Shown: positions 1 through 11,140, counted from the stretch's first letter. The stretch: 64,000 nt of DNA from Scortum barcoo (GCA_023238725.1 CM041548.1:10278752-10342751), one strand, 5' to 3'. Translations and numbers: made by a program. The notes: generated from the letters alone by a model not told the origin.

Positions 1-201
1 ATACACAAGTTTAATAATCGAATAAAAAGGCAGTATACACTTTCTAGCAGGTGTTATGAATGTGGTACCTTCACACAGTATTTTATAGTACATACTTTAT
101 GTAATTAGTCATTTGCTATAGAATTGGGATAAAGGTGCCCACTCCTGCATGTAGGCTGTCTTATTTGAAAATTTACCCAGCACTGTTTTGCCTTTTTATA
201 G

Positions 202-735
202 ACTGGAGACCTGGGACTGGATATGGGAGCTCAGGGAGACCCTCTGGCTTACAGGCAGGATGGTGAGTGTCTCTTTTACCTGAAATCCCTGGACTGTTTT
301 TCGCCTCACTTCAGCATCATTTAGTTTATGAAGTTTAATTTTTCAGAAATGTTTAGCACATAAAAACGAAAAATAACTCATGGAATACAAATCCAAGTCA
401 TATTGTCCCTCCCCTCCTGTCATTTGGTACCACAGCACTGATGTAATATACATGTGTTGGGAATAAAAGTATCCTGTGACTGTGTAGCTGCAACTTTTAG
501 CGCCAGTTTTAATCAGGGTTTGTTTTTTATTTCTGCCTTTTTAGATGGAGCTTACCGGGCCTATCCAGCAGCATACGGCCAGGACACCCTTTTGGACCCC
601 ATGATGGAAGGTGCTGACTACCATGCTGACACTCTGCCCGACCTGGGCCACCACACTGACCCATTGCCAGACCTCGGCCACACCCAGGACCTGATGGACA
701 GCAACCAGCTGGCCTGGTTTGACACCGACCTGTAG
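202..735 (+). CDS. ctnnb: Beta-catenin paralogue, C-terminal end (partial; two coding exons in window)
   Basis: Beta-catenin links cadherins to alpha-catenin and is the TCF/LEF co-activator of Wnt signalling. Only the C-terminal tail is here. Exon 202-262 follows a TATAG acceptor and reads TGDLGLDMGAQGDPLAYRQD, close to the vertebrate beta-catenin tail. Exon 545-740 continues in phase and ends in SNQLAWFDTDL, the family's invariant terminal PDZ-binding end, with stop TAG at 733-735. The tail departs from the usual sequence: the glycine/histidine stretch before the end is shortened, and a ten-residue LPDLGH unit is tandemly duplicated at 634-693. Teleosts have two beta-catenin genes (ctnnb1, ctnnb2). 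The divergent tail fits the faster-evolving copy, but that is inference. The armadillo repeats lie upstream of the window. Confidence 0.93.
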
Positions 736-1789
736 GATTGGTAAGACAGATTTCTACAGAAGTTTCAAGTCCAGTCTACAGTGAAAGCAATGTTGATGTA
801 AATATCAACGTATTGACTGAAATGTTTTCTCTTGTGCTCTTTTGCAGTTGTACTCTGATAGAACCTGCATTGTGATTGGCCTGTATTGTCTGAATCAGCA
901 TTATGATTGGCCTGTAGAGTTGTTGAAGGTAAAGAGAGGAATAAGGGGTCTTGGAAAGTGCCTGTCACAAGAAAACAAATAAGATGGTTGCCACGGGAAT
1001 GTTAAAGCAAGTCGAAGCGTGGGGTTGGGGGGTGGTTATCAGAGATGTGGAATCACACAATGGAGGTCTTGGCGCAGGTTACCTAAATGGATGTGTGCAC
1101 ATGAGGTGGATCTTAAAGTTTGAAACACATATGTTTTAGCCTTGCCTGTATTCTTATCAGTTTTTGTTTCTATTTTTCTTATTCTATTTTTTTATTTCTT
1201 TTTGTATTACTCAGTCTCTGTTATGGTACTGACCCAGCTTGCCTTCGCACTAGCCATCTTCATTTTCTCTTCAATGCTAATCATTTGTAATTTTTTTTTT
1301 TTTTTTTTTTAACGTATATTACATGTAGTGTTAAGTTATAGTGATATTATACAATGTTCCTTTGGTTTATGGCCGAATGTGTAGAACACTAATAATCAGT
1401 TGAATTGTACTCAGACTTAAAGTGTAACATTGTGTAGTTTTTTTTTTTTTATAATCTCAAAAATGGAGAATTATGCATTCTTAATATGTGCTTGTTTAAG
1501 CATAAAATATGTCAGTGTCACAAATGTTCTAAAGAGGGAGATGGGTGAAATTGAGGGTGGGTTGGGGATAAATCTAGAGACAAGTGTTTTATATACAGTA
1601 TCACTGGTAGGTTAACAACTATTTTGTATGCTATCATTGGATGTCTGATAGAAAAGTCTTTAACGCTATCATTGGTGGTCTAATAAAACCCAGTTTTATG
1701 TGCTATCAAAGGTAGCTAGGTTGATGAACCAGTTGTAGTCCTGCTGTGCTTATTTTGGAGACGAGGTTATGACACGGCTGAACAATAAA
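736..1789 (+). other. ctnnb: Beta-catenin 3'UTR with an intron after the stop codon
   Basis: Five bases after the stop there is a GTAAGA donor at 741. A TTTTGCAG acceptor ends at 847, giving an intron of about 107 bp wholly inside the 3'UTR. An intron just after the stop is also known in mammalian CTNNB1. The final untranslated exon runs from 848 to a polyadenylation signal AATAAA at 1784-1789, followed by T/GT-rich sequence. The UTR contains T-homopolymers near 1290-1310 and 1439-1450, and two loosely repeated motifs (GATTGGCCTGTA at about 876 and 905; GCTATCATTGG at about 1630 and 1665). Because the splice junction is only five bases past the stop, it should not trigger nonsense-mediated decay. 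Confidence 0.75.
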
Positions 1790-1814
1790 ATGGCATTTTA
1801 TTTCATTTAGTCTC

Positions 1815-3860
1815 TGTCCTGTGTCTTTTGTCCATTCACGTGATGAAGTGATGGTTCACTTGTCGGAAATACAAACCTGTGTTTTACAGTATGAAGGGGT
1901 AACATGCAGTTACAGCCTGTGAAAGTAAAGTAAATATAGTCAAGTAGACATTAATTCTAATGATCAAAATACAGGTAGTAGTATTGGGATAATTATAAAA
2001 TGTTTCTGGTCTTTCCCCTTTTTTTGCCACAAAGTCAGTTTGCTCGGCACATAAATAATACAAGTTGGATTGTCAGACAAAATATTAAAGCTGCGACATG
2101 AATTTAAACTGAGGCGGAGAGAAGAGAACAACGGCTACAAAGAACCGAGCTCAGGATGTAATTGAAATATGTGACATGACCTTGTTCATTAAAATGTCAC
2201 TGAAATAATCTCCACTAATTAAGATGTTGCTCTATTCACAGGGAGACCAATGCTAAATGTTAAAAACTATGTAAAGATCAGAGGATTGAGGATTGGTGAT
2301 GGCAGCCATAAGAACTTAAGTCAGTGACCAAAGTGTAATTCAATTAGAGGTCCAGTGCTGAAAATGTATAATGTATAAAAAGCTGTGAGGACTGTTAGAA
2401 AAACAGATGTCTTGGTGCTTGGAGAGAGCTGTTTCTTTTTGGTAATGTACCAGGTAGTACACAGGTAGCAATGTAAGTAGATATTTATTTATATTTTTTG
2501 TGTTTTTCTTTGTTTTTGATAAACTTTCTTGTGCCCAGAGGATTTCACAGAGCAGTTTGGTGAGCTACTACTTAACTGAGTATATTTTATCTCATTCATC
2601 GTCTTTGCACCTCCAGTCACCTTATAGACTGTTCTGGGCTCAATACTGTGGCGTCATTGTGTTCAAGGTTCCTGTAGATTTTGTGTTTGCTTCTGCTTTT
2701 GTATATTTCAGAGACATAAGGGTCTGATGGGACTTGTTCAGTGTAAGCACACCTTTTCAAACCATGACTCATGTAGGGATTCAAAGCATTTCTATCCTCA
2801 AAAGGAGTTTTTACTAATTTTTTTATATATATCTGACCCTCTTCTACAGGTTAAGATGAGTGCAGTTGCAAAGAAAATCTGATGTCTTCAATGCCAAAGT
2901 CATGGCTGCAAAGGCTAAATAATACCTCAGTAGTTGTGTAAGAGCGAGGGGTGACAAAAACATACTCAAGTTAAAGTTTGAAGTAGTGTATGAGAGTGAT
3001 TCAAGTAGGAGAGGTTAAAAGTTCACTTTTCAAAAAGATTGTCGTGGCATGGTGGAGGGAAAAAACCTAGACTGAAAACTTAATTTAACCACTGCAAATG
3101 CAACAACAGAAAGAAGAGTTTTCAGTGTACAGGTATTACGTTTTTCTTTTTTTTTTTTTTTTTTTTAAAAAAAACTGCTATTAGATATAAAGTAAGTCAG
3201 AAATTATGTGGACATCCACGATCTGCCAAATAGGCCTGCACATTTAAAACCATTTCGATTTCTTTCATTTATCTTGAACAGCCCAGAACATATGAGTCTG
3301 TTTCAGTGATGTGTCCAAAGTTGTTGAAAAAAAATTTATTTATGCCTTTAGAGAGGTATAAACAGGTGCAGACGCTCACGCCTTCTTTTTGGAAATTATC
3401 TATAATAACTTTCTAAGAAGAAAGTCAAGTGGACTTGCAGTTTACTTTCTTCTCTCCTCTCTTAGAAATGACCATGACCTGGATGACTGAGAATCCTTAC
3501 AGACATAGATCTATCATTACATCCAACACACACCTTTAAGATCAACAGTACACTCCAGTCAAAAAAGTGTGTATTCTGTGTTAATGAGGATGTTTTCATG
3601 AGTGAATGAAGTCTGAACCAGGATGTTTTTCTGGATGTAATTGTTTGATTCATAAACCTTCACATTTAAATGATACATTGCTCCTCAGAATCAGTAAAGT
3701 GTGACTTACTGCACAGTATTTTTTTTAATCTTATTCTCATCTTCTCATACTATGTTAATCCATAAAAAACAGCACATAAAATAAATATGACATAGTTACA
3801 TAAAGAGAAAAGAATATTTCTGACTATGTTCCCCCTTTACTCGTGTCATGATGAGTCATA
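1815..3860. other. Intergenic stretch, no gene recognised
   Basis: AT-rich DNA between the beta-catenin poly(A) site and the first duplicated block. ORFs here are short (63-75 codons), unrelated to any family I recognise, and lack splice or promoter context. A long T-tract followed by an A-tract is at about 3145-3175. Confidence 0.6.
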
Positions 3861-5225
3861 ATAGTTTTAATGTGCTGAAATGTAATTATTTTGTTGATAT
3901 CAGTAAAAGAAGTGGAATTTATTTAACTCCTATTCTTTACACATAATGATAACTCTTACATTGGCCACACAGAACATCCCCTCACATGGTTGAAGACTTG
4001 TGGTCAGTGGTCCACTGGCCCCACCCCAATATGTCCATCTCATTAAAGGGATGTTGAAGGCCATTAAAGGAACAAAAGGTCCCCATTACTAGCCATCTAA
4101 TGTTCTATTGCCCCAACGGGGCTTTTATCCACAACTGCCCACTTCAGCTCAACTTCTCTGATGATATTACTGATTGTCATCTCAGGGTGTTACAAAAATG
4201 CAAAAATCCATTATCTTACAAAAGTGGAGACCGCTCCTCTCTCACATTACAACAAATGCCACATTACCTTCACTGTTGCAGGACAAACATTTAAACAGTA
4301 CAACAAAAGTCAGTTGAAAATATTTTTAAGCTTCATCACAACTTGACACGAGAGATTGAAATGAGAAATTCTTTCTTTAGATTATTGTCATTGGGTTGTC
4401 TCACACTGACCTACACTGAATTTGAATATAATGATAAATATTTACTTTATTTAAATACATTTTTGAAGTATTTGTACTTTCTGCTGCTCACACAATACTG
4501 CATCAGTTCTAACAATTCAATCAAAATTCAATATGACAGAGTACCAACATCATATTATATTATACCAACCTTGAAAGTGGAAATTGTGCATTGAATATAC
4601 TTTTTCTTTTCATATGTTAAGTAAGTTTTTCTGGTAATACTTTTTTATGGTTGGGTTAGGGTTAGTTTTTGTGAGAATATTGGGGAAAATATTTGTTTGT
4701 GTTCTATGGATTTGGAAAGAAAAATATATTAGTGTCTCAACATGTTTGGTGCACTCTTATTGAAAACAACCTAAAGTTTCACTTGTTTGAAATTTTATTG
4801 AAAAAGTAAAGTGATTTCTTAGTTTTCTCATATAATATAATATGAACATTTCTTACACAATCTTGGGGGGTTGTTTCAGTAAGTTATATAATTCCTTATA
4901 ATTTCTTGGTTTGTTCTCTCAATTGTGTACAGGACATTAAAGAAAATAATATAAAATGCTATTTTGGACATGAACAATGACTAATAACATTATCTTCCAT
5001 TTTCTAATCAACTGTTTATAACATAAAATCAGCTTTTGTCCAGCTTTTTTTGTGGTAATGAAAATAATCTCAATAGAAATGCTCTTGGAGGAAAAAAAAA
5101 ATCAATTTTCTCAGTTAAAAGTTTCTTGTAGTAAGTTGTGATGAAATTAAAAAATGTAATGTGTCATTTGTAATAACAGAACTTCAGTGAGAGAGAGGGT
5201 GGTCCCCACTGTTTTAAGATAATGG
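3861..5225 (+). repeat. Duplicated block A (tandem partner of block B at 8253-10220), with forkhead-gene upstream homology
   Basis: Starting at ATAGTTTTAATGTGCTGAAA, this block matches 8253 onward with only scattered differences for about 520 bp. After a large length difference it matches again (about 4400-5225 with about 9390-10220). The part at about 4060-4150 is also similar to the region upstream of both forkhead genes: shared words include CTATTG, CTTCAG, CCACTTCAG and AACAAAAGGTCC. The block therefore appears to be a decayed relative of the forkhead gene unit. A possible exon-1 relic starts at ATG 4198 and reads QKSIILQKWRPLLSHITTN. I see no downstream exon and no function can be claimed. 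Confidence 0.7.
4198..4294 (+). pseudogene. Possible relic of forkhead-gene exon 1 (block A)
   Basis: This lies where exon 1 would be expected downstream of the shared upstream sequence. The reading MQKSIILQ... TLPSLLQDKHLNS can be loosely aligned with the forkhead exon 1 (MQN..., then TTYLPKIVVLLQ). It lacks a credible donor and the helix-1 core is shortened. The same reading recurs in block B at about 8572. Similarity is weak at the protein level; the case rests mainly on the upstream DNA homology. Confidence 0.25.
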
Positions 5226-5324
5226 ATATTTGAGTAGTAATGAATCATTCAGTTGCGTAATTTGTTTTTTTTAATAATGTTTTGTGCACACAAAAAATTA
5301 CCCAAAGTTGCATCTGTTTTGAAA

Positions 5325-5330
5325 TTTATT
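5325..5330 (-). terminator. Poly(A) signal for minus-strand forkhead gene
   Basis: TTTATT on the + strand reads AATAAA on the minus strand, about 50 bases beyond the stop codon at 5379-5381. Position and strand fit the end of the minus-strand forkhead transcript. Confidence 0.45.
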
Positions 5331-5378
5331 GAAAACATAAAGTGCTTTAGACTGCTGGTATGTCAGGTACAAAACACA

Positions 5379-6463
5379 TTACAGCCAGAAATGCAGAGCA
5401 TCATGGGTAAATGCGGGTACAGAGTAAGTGATGTAACTGCTGTGTGTGCTGGTAAAATAAGGAGCAGCACCGGCTCTTGTGTAGACGGGGAGTGAGGCCT
5501 CAGTGCTCACACTCTTGATGGGTTTAACAGCTCCATCAGCAGTGAGTCTGTGGTGTGTGCTGCCCCCTGTTGAGCAGATGTGGGAACTTCCAGCTGAAGC
5601 CCGAAGGAGGAAAGGCTCCTCAGAGTCCCAGCTGAGGCTCCTCTTTGTCCCGACTCCCCTGTGTGTGGGCCGAGGCTGCTGCTCCTCTCTGATGGGCACA
5701 CTGGACAGAGGAGAGGCTCTAGAGGCCCGAGCAGGGGGACTGTCTCTCTTCAGGAGGGATTCGATGGAGAAAGGACTGCTGAACTTCACCTCACACCTGA
5801 TCTGAACGGCTCTGCACGGCTCAGGCTCAGGAGAGCAGAGAGCTGAGCGTCTCTCTGATGGTCTGCTCGTGTTCTCCGTTTCCACTTTGGCGGCCAACTC
5901 AGGGAAGAACTGCAGGATTCCTTTGAAGTGACGACGCACCATCTTTGCTGTGATCTGACTGGAGTCTAGTTTCCAGTAGTTTTTCTTACTGTCCAGTGAA
6001 TTTGTATACACTGGAATCTAAAAAAACAACAACACAGGACGTTTAGAGACAGAGGCTGAGTTGTTCCTTTCATCAAATAATTAATAGTTTATTTGAAAGA
6101 TCAATGTGTGAAATGAAAACTTACTTTGAAAAAACATTTGTTGGTTGACAAACACAGTCTGGTGTTGTGGTAAACTTTTCTTCTCTTTTCAGAGACAAAT
6201 CTTGTCAGGATGTCCGTCAACTGCAAAACATCAGGTTGAAATTAAATACAAGGTTTTTAAATTGAAACATGTTACCCATGACATTATTCTTGAAGACAAT
6301 TTTTTCTACACTTTCTTACCTGAGTAACAGTGAGCATCTTGCCTGGAGCACTTTGGAGGAGGACAACGATCTTAGGCAGGTAGGTGGTGCTCTTCCTGAG
6401 CAGACGTTGCTGAAAGTCGCTGAGTGACAGCTGAGTACCAAACTTCTTCGTCCTGTTCTGCAT
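5379..6463 (-). CDS. Divergent forkhead-domain protein, copy 1 (292 aa, three exons)
   Basis: Exons on the minus strand: 6463-6320 (48 codons, donor CAG|GTAAG), 6220-6125 (32 codons, acceptor TTTTGCAG, donor AAA|GTAAGT), 6017-5379 (212 codons plus stop). All junctions are phase 0. Joined, residues about 25-115 follow the forkhead plan: helix 1 TTYLPKIVVLLQSAPGKMLT, helix 2/3 region in exon 2, then a wing with NYWKLDSSQITAK. The recognition helix reads HNTRLCLSTN where typical forkheads have NSIRHNLS, so the usual DNA-contacting Asn and His are His and Leu here. The long C-terminal exon is polar and Ser/Pro-rich and carries an eh1-like FSIESLL. The wing spacing resembles FoxH1, but the class is unresolved. 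An in-frame upstream ATG at 6538 exists; I chose 6463 because the plus-strand copy starts at the same MQN. Expression is unproven. Confidence 0.72.
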
Positions 6464-6519
6464 CTTGTTTGTTGGAGAATCAGAGGGGTCAAGTGGACCT
6501 GAAGTGATCTGCTGTGGAT

Positions 6520-6640
6520 ATAAGTCCTGTTGGAACAATAGGCCATCAGGGGGCGTGCACTGCAGGTTAACGAGGACCTTTTGATGAGCAGATTAATAGC
6601 CATTACTGCAGGAAGTGGAGCCAGAGATCACTGTTATTTT
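6520..6640 (-). promoter_or_regulatory. Conserved upstream block of forkhead copy 1
   Basis: This sequence is shared, inverted, with 12518-12640 upstream of forkhead copy 2 (common words CAGTAATGGCT, AAAAGGTCCTCGTTAACC, TGCAGTGCACGCCC). In weaker form it is shared with 4060-4150 and 8440-8545. Four appearances of one non-coding block next to exon-1 positions suggest a promoter or 5' leader carried along in each duplication. I see no clear TATA box. Confidence 0.4.
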
Positions 6641-6644
6641 TGGT

Positions 6645-7385
6645 TCATATGGATTGCTCTGAGACTTTGTTCACATTAGGGGAGACATTTAGCTAATTTT
6701 ACCCAAAAAAATATAATAATATAAAATCCAGAGTTGTTGTTGTATCATCATGTTTCCTATTTGGAAATCACATGAGTGCAATTTCTGCTCAAGGCACTCT
6801 ACAGCTTTGCTTTGAGGCATCCTTTACGGTACAGCAGCATATAAAATATCATACTACATGTACATTTAATGTGACTGTATGTAAGGTTTAAGGTTAAGGT
6901 CTTAAACTAATCTCCCATTTTCTTGCTATCTTTTTGCTTTTTGTATTCTGTATTCATTTGAACTGTGTGTCTACCTCCAGTCCAGCAGTGTGCATGTGGT
7001 GGTGGTCCATGGGTGGAGAAATCTTGGAAACGTGGAGTTGTTCCTTTGCTTGTGTTGTTGCTTTTGAGAAAACCTAAGTGAAAACAAAAGAAAAAAGACA
7101 AGACTAACCTCACTTATTTCATGCACACTGTAGGGTGTCATAATTTATTATGACCATATTGCCTCATTACTTTTGTCATTAATTGTCTTGCGGATACTTA
7201 ACACAGAGAACATTTGATAAAAGTATAAAATGTGTTTCTGATATTCAAGCCTGCATCACATCAAAGTTCTCAGTGAATTACAGTGTCAGTATTGTACTCA
7301 AGGACATTGTCAGTGGACATTTTCTGAAAATCGTATTCCCTCTATGTAATATCTCTCCAGATTTTGATGTGGAATTTTTCACATA
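6645..7385. other. Intergenic stretch, nothing recognised
   Basis: AT-rich sequence between the inverted forkhead copy and a LINE fragment. There are only short chance ORFs (68 codons at most). No repeat family is recognised with confidence. Confidence 0.5.
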
Positions 7386-7387
7386 GA

Positions 7388-7945
7388 ATGACTACGATCC
7401 TACTAGGCCCGAAACACATTTTCTACTGATATAGCCTTGCTGGATGGCATTAACTTCGGCCTGCAGCACCACTTTAAGGAACCTCTGTGTTTTATTTGAT
7501 CAGGATATGTCCTTCGACACCCATATTCAAGCATATTTCAAGGTCTGCCTTTTACCACCTGCAAAACATCACAGAAATTAGGCACTTTCTGTCCCAAAGT
7601 GATGCCAAAAAAATGTAGTTCCATGCATTTGTCTCTTCCAGGCTGGATTATTGTAATTCGACTTTTATCAGGCTGCCTGAACAAGTCGTTAAGAGACTCT
7701 ACAGCTGGTCCAGAATGCCGCTGCTCGGGTGCTGACTAGAACCAGGAAAAGAGACCATATTACTCCAGTATTGGCTTCTCTGCATTGGCTTCCTGTAAAA
7801 TTTAGAGTGGATTTTAAAATCCTACTCCTCACATATAAGGCTTTACATGGTCTGGCAGCATCATATCTTAATGAATTGATAACTCCTTATCATCCTACTA
7901 GAATGCGCTGCGCTCCCAAAACGCAGGCTTACTTGTAAGGCACCT
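7388..7945 (+). mobile_element. L2-type LINE reverse-transcriptase fragment, 3' end, disrupted
   Basis: The translated frames carry the C-terminal end of an L2-clade ORF2. A segment near 7480-7520 reads NLCVLFDQDMSFDTHIQ, one near 7630-7680 reads SSRLDYCNSTFIRLPEQVV, and 7790-7870 reads ASLHWLPVKFRVDFKILLL followed by TYKALHGL. These sit in different frames with stop codons between them, so the element is a dead fragment. It lies between the inverted forkhead copy and block B and may have taken part in rearranging the cluster. Confidence 0.8.
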
Positions 7946-7961
7946 CTTCCTCTGCTTCCTC

Positions 7962-8190
7962 TACCCTTATTTCAAATTCAAAGTCTGCATTATTGTCAAT
8001 TCTGCAGCATGTGCAGGACATACAGAGGACTGAAAGTATGTTTTTCTCAAACCCTTGGTGCAAACAACAAAAAAAAGCAAAATACAACAAAATAAACTAA
8101 ACGAATACAACTAAACTAAGACATGGCAATAAATAAGACATGATAGTGCAATCAGATATGGTAGTAGTGCCATATATAGACTGGTTAAAG
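7962..8190 (+). repeat. Probable interspersed repeat tail (fish SINE/LINE 3'-like)
   Basis: A stretch starting TTCAAATTCAAAGTCTGCAT and running through an A/C-rich tract (ACAACAAAATAAACTAAAC) resembles a dispersed repeat seen often in percomorph genomes. The family was not confirmed. It ends just before block B. Confidence 0.4.
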
Positions 8191-8571
8191 TGAATACACT
8201 TACGTAAAGCACATGTTACTTCCAGAGCCCCAGTCCTCCCTGTTCTCTCCATATAGTTTTAATGTGCTGAAATGTAATTATTTTGTTGATATCAGTAAAA
8301 GAAGTGGAATTTATTCAAAACTCCTATTCTTTATACATACAGATAACTCTTACATTGGCCACACAGAACATCCCCTCACATTTTTGAAGACTTGTGATCA
8401 GTGGTCCAATGGCCCCACCCCAATATGTCCATCTCATTAAAGTGATGTTGAAGGCAATTAAGGGAACATTACTACCCATCTGATGTTCTATTGTCCCAAT
8501 TGGGCTTTTATCCACAATTACCCACTTCAGCTCAACTTCTCTGATGATATTACTGATTGTCATCTCAGGGT

Positions 8572-8680
8572 GTTAAAAATATTCAAAAATCCATTATCTT
8601 ACAAAAGTGGAGACCGCTCCTCTCTCACATTACAACAAATGTCACATTACCTTCACTGTTGCAGGACAAACATTTTAACA
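8572..8680 (+). pseudogene. Possible relic of forkhead-gene exon 1 (block B)
   Basis: This is the block B counterpart of the relic at 4198. The reading IQKSIILQKWRPLLSHITTN then TLPSLLQDKHF is kept almost unchanged between the two blocks. It sits downstream of the shared upstream element, but the usual start ATG has become ATT and no donor is evident. The conserved reading may simply reflect recent duplication. Confidence 0.22.
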
Positions 8681-9115
8681 GTACAACAAAAGTCAGTTGG
8701 ATGGGTCAGGAAAAAAAAATTAAGCTTCATCACAACTTCATACAAGAGAGATTCAAATGAGAAATTCTTTCTTTAGATTATTTTCATTACCACACAAAAA
8801 CTGGGCACTTTAATAAATGATGATTTTATACTGTCAACTTTTATAACCTGTAGAATGATGATGAAAGTAATATTAGCCATTGTTTATGTCCAAAAGAGCA
8901 TTTACAATTATTTTCTTACAATCATTTTGTATCAAAGTGACCAAAACAAGAAACTAATTATAAAAGTTACTGAAACAAAGTGGCCCTGGTTTGTGCAATA
9001 AAATTTCATATTTCATTAAACAAAATATCTGCAGATAGTTTGTACCATATTCAAGTGTATTTTTCTTGTTACGTAGATGCAAAACCTGGTTTGTCTTTAC
9101 ACAAAGGGGTCACCA

Positions 9116-9343
9116 TCAGAGACAGTAGTTGTAACAGATGAGGTGACAAACACTGGAATGAGGGTGATCTAACAGAACAATGCTGTTGAATGGTGTTTTT
9201 AAGTGGGGAGCTTTGGACAACTTTCCTGTGATTTCCACCTCATTTGAGCTCAGTGGAGGGAGCAGGCAGCAGGAGATTTCACCAACACACAGACAACATG
9301 TATGAAATGATGCCGTGTGCAGTCTTAAATAACACTGTCCCAT
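9116..9343 (-). pseudogene. Tentative relic of a forkhead third exon
   Basis: The minus-strand reading contains VEITGKLSKAPHLKTPF, which can be laid over the wing region SQITAKMVRRHFKGIL of the intact copies. The DNA under ITGK/ITAK matches at 13 of 15 bases by eye. Flanking similarity is too weak to be sure, and the Ser/Pro-rich tail is not recognisable. It could be chance. Confidence 0.15.
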
Positions 9344-10959
9344 CTCAACATACAGTGTTTAGTTAGAGAGGAAAATCTGCAGACATCCCAGACACTGATC
9401 TACACTGACTTTGAATGTAATGATAAATATTTCACAATATTTACAACTCAAGGAGCAGCAGTGGTGGAAAATAACACAATTCAATCATATATTATACCAA
9501 CCTTGAAAGTGGAAATTGTGCATTGAATATACTTTTTCTTTTCATATGTTAAGTATGTTTTTCTGGCAATACTTTTTTTATGGTTGGGTTAGGGTTAGTT
9601 TTTGTGAGAATATTGGGGAAAACATTTGTTTGTGTTCTATGGATTTGGAAAGAAAAATATATTAGTGTCTCAACATGTTTGGTGCACTCTTATTGAAAAC
9701 AACCTAAAGTTTCACTTTTTAAATCACTTTTTAAATCACTTTACTTTTTTATTGAAAAAGTAAAGTGATTTCTTAGTTTTCTCATATAATATAATATGAA
9801 CATTTCTTACACAATCTTGGGGGGTTGTTTCAGTAAGTTATATAATTCCTTATAATTTCTTGGTTTGTTCTCTCAATTGTGTACAGGACATTAAAGAAAA
9901 TAATATAAAATGCTATTTTGGACATGAACAATGACTAATAAGGCTTTTATCATCCATTTTTTTATCATCCATTTGTAATATAAAATCAGCTTTTGTCCAG
10001 CTTTTTTTGTGGTAATGAAAATAATCTCAATAGAAATGCTCTCGGAGAAAAAAAAATTAAATGTTTCTTGTAGGAAGTTGTGATAAAGCTCAAAAAAAAT
10101 TTTTTTTCATGACCCATCCCACTGACTTTTTAAATTCTTTAAAAGGTTGTCTTGTAACACAGCCAGCAATGTGACATTTGTTTTAACAGTGAGAGAGCGG
10201 TCTCCCCTGTTGTAAGATAAGAGTATTGACAGTATTGTCAATTTCTCGACAAAAAGTCTTTCTTTTGTATATTGGGAATATGTTGGCTGCTTACACGGTG
10301 TAAGTGTTCTTTTTTAAAAAAAAATATGAACACAAAGAGCAACAATTTCACCAACAGAGATTATTTGTAGAATACGTAATGAAAACAAATAGTCGATTAA
10401 TGCCAGTGTGTACGGTCACAAACATGTAAATTGGACTCACAGGCAAAGACTGCAGTGAACGAGCTGACAACCACAGGAATGTAACTGAACCCATTAACTG
10501 TCTGAATGGGTGATCACAGCAAACACAATGGTTTTGACTGAAAGGTCCTCTGAAAAGTCTTTAGTCACATCTGAGCATCGTTCACATCCAGTTCTTAACA
10601 TAAGATTCAACAAAGATGACTGTCTTTCCCTCTAAAAATGACTTGACTGGATTCAGAAGTCATGTCCATCATTAAAAATCACCATCTGGGTTTTATGGAA
10701 ACAACTTCAATTGGTTGTTGTATACGAATGTACAGCTCTTCATAATGACATGTCAATGAATTATTGGATCCTCTATGGTGGTCTTATTTTAATGGAATAG
10801 CTGCTGACTGACTTAGATATTATACTATTATAATTACATATTATGTACTCTATTTGGTACACAGTCTAATACAATTAGATTCACATTATATTAGTAGTAT
10901 TTGGAGTATTGAGACATCTTTTTAATATTCTAAGCGCCTCATGTTTGTAAATCAAAAGA

Positions 10960-11140
10960 GAAAACAACAAAATAAGAACACCTCTGATGTAGACCAAAAA
11001 ACAGCACCTTTGACTGTGACCACAGGACTAAAACATATAATGAACTAGATAAACTCCATGAGGGTAGAATTAGAGCAGAGCTGTTACATTGAATTGCATT
11101 AGATTGTACAGGGATACCTATTAAAGTGACCACTGAGTGT
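10960..11140 (+). mobile_element. Probable non-autonomous DNA-transposon remnant
   Basis: The end segment reads ATTGCATTAGATTGTACAGG then TATTAAAGTGACCACTGAGT. I recognise it as the terminal part of a widespread fish repeat whose consensus ends in a '...AATAAAGTGGCCACTGAGTG'-like sequence. The left boundary is uncertain and no coding capacity remains. Confidence 0.45.

Larger units (their letters stand above)
8253..10220 (+). repeat. Duplicated block B (tandem partner of block A), with inverted internal insert
   Basis: This block matches block A in the same orientation at both ends: 8253-8790 with 3861-4380, and about 9390-10220 with about 4400-5225. Between the two matches there is about 600 bp missing from A. 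Part of that insert (about 8850-9000) is, on the minus strand, a diverged copy of sequence found at about 4868-4995 and 9826-9960 (shared GTTTCAGTAA and CTCTTTTGGACATAAACAATG-like words). Block B is thus a nested mosaic of direct and inverted copies. Upstream homology to the forkhead genes is at about 8440-8545. It differs enough from A to be an older duplication than the two intact genes' third exons suggest. Confidence 0.7.

Noticed and set aside
4650..4668. Telomere-like GGTTGGGTTAGGGTTAG in block A (also at about 9589 in block B)
   Set aside because: Only about two to three degenerate units; explained by the block duplication and too short for an interstitial telomere.
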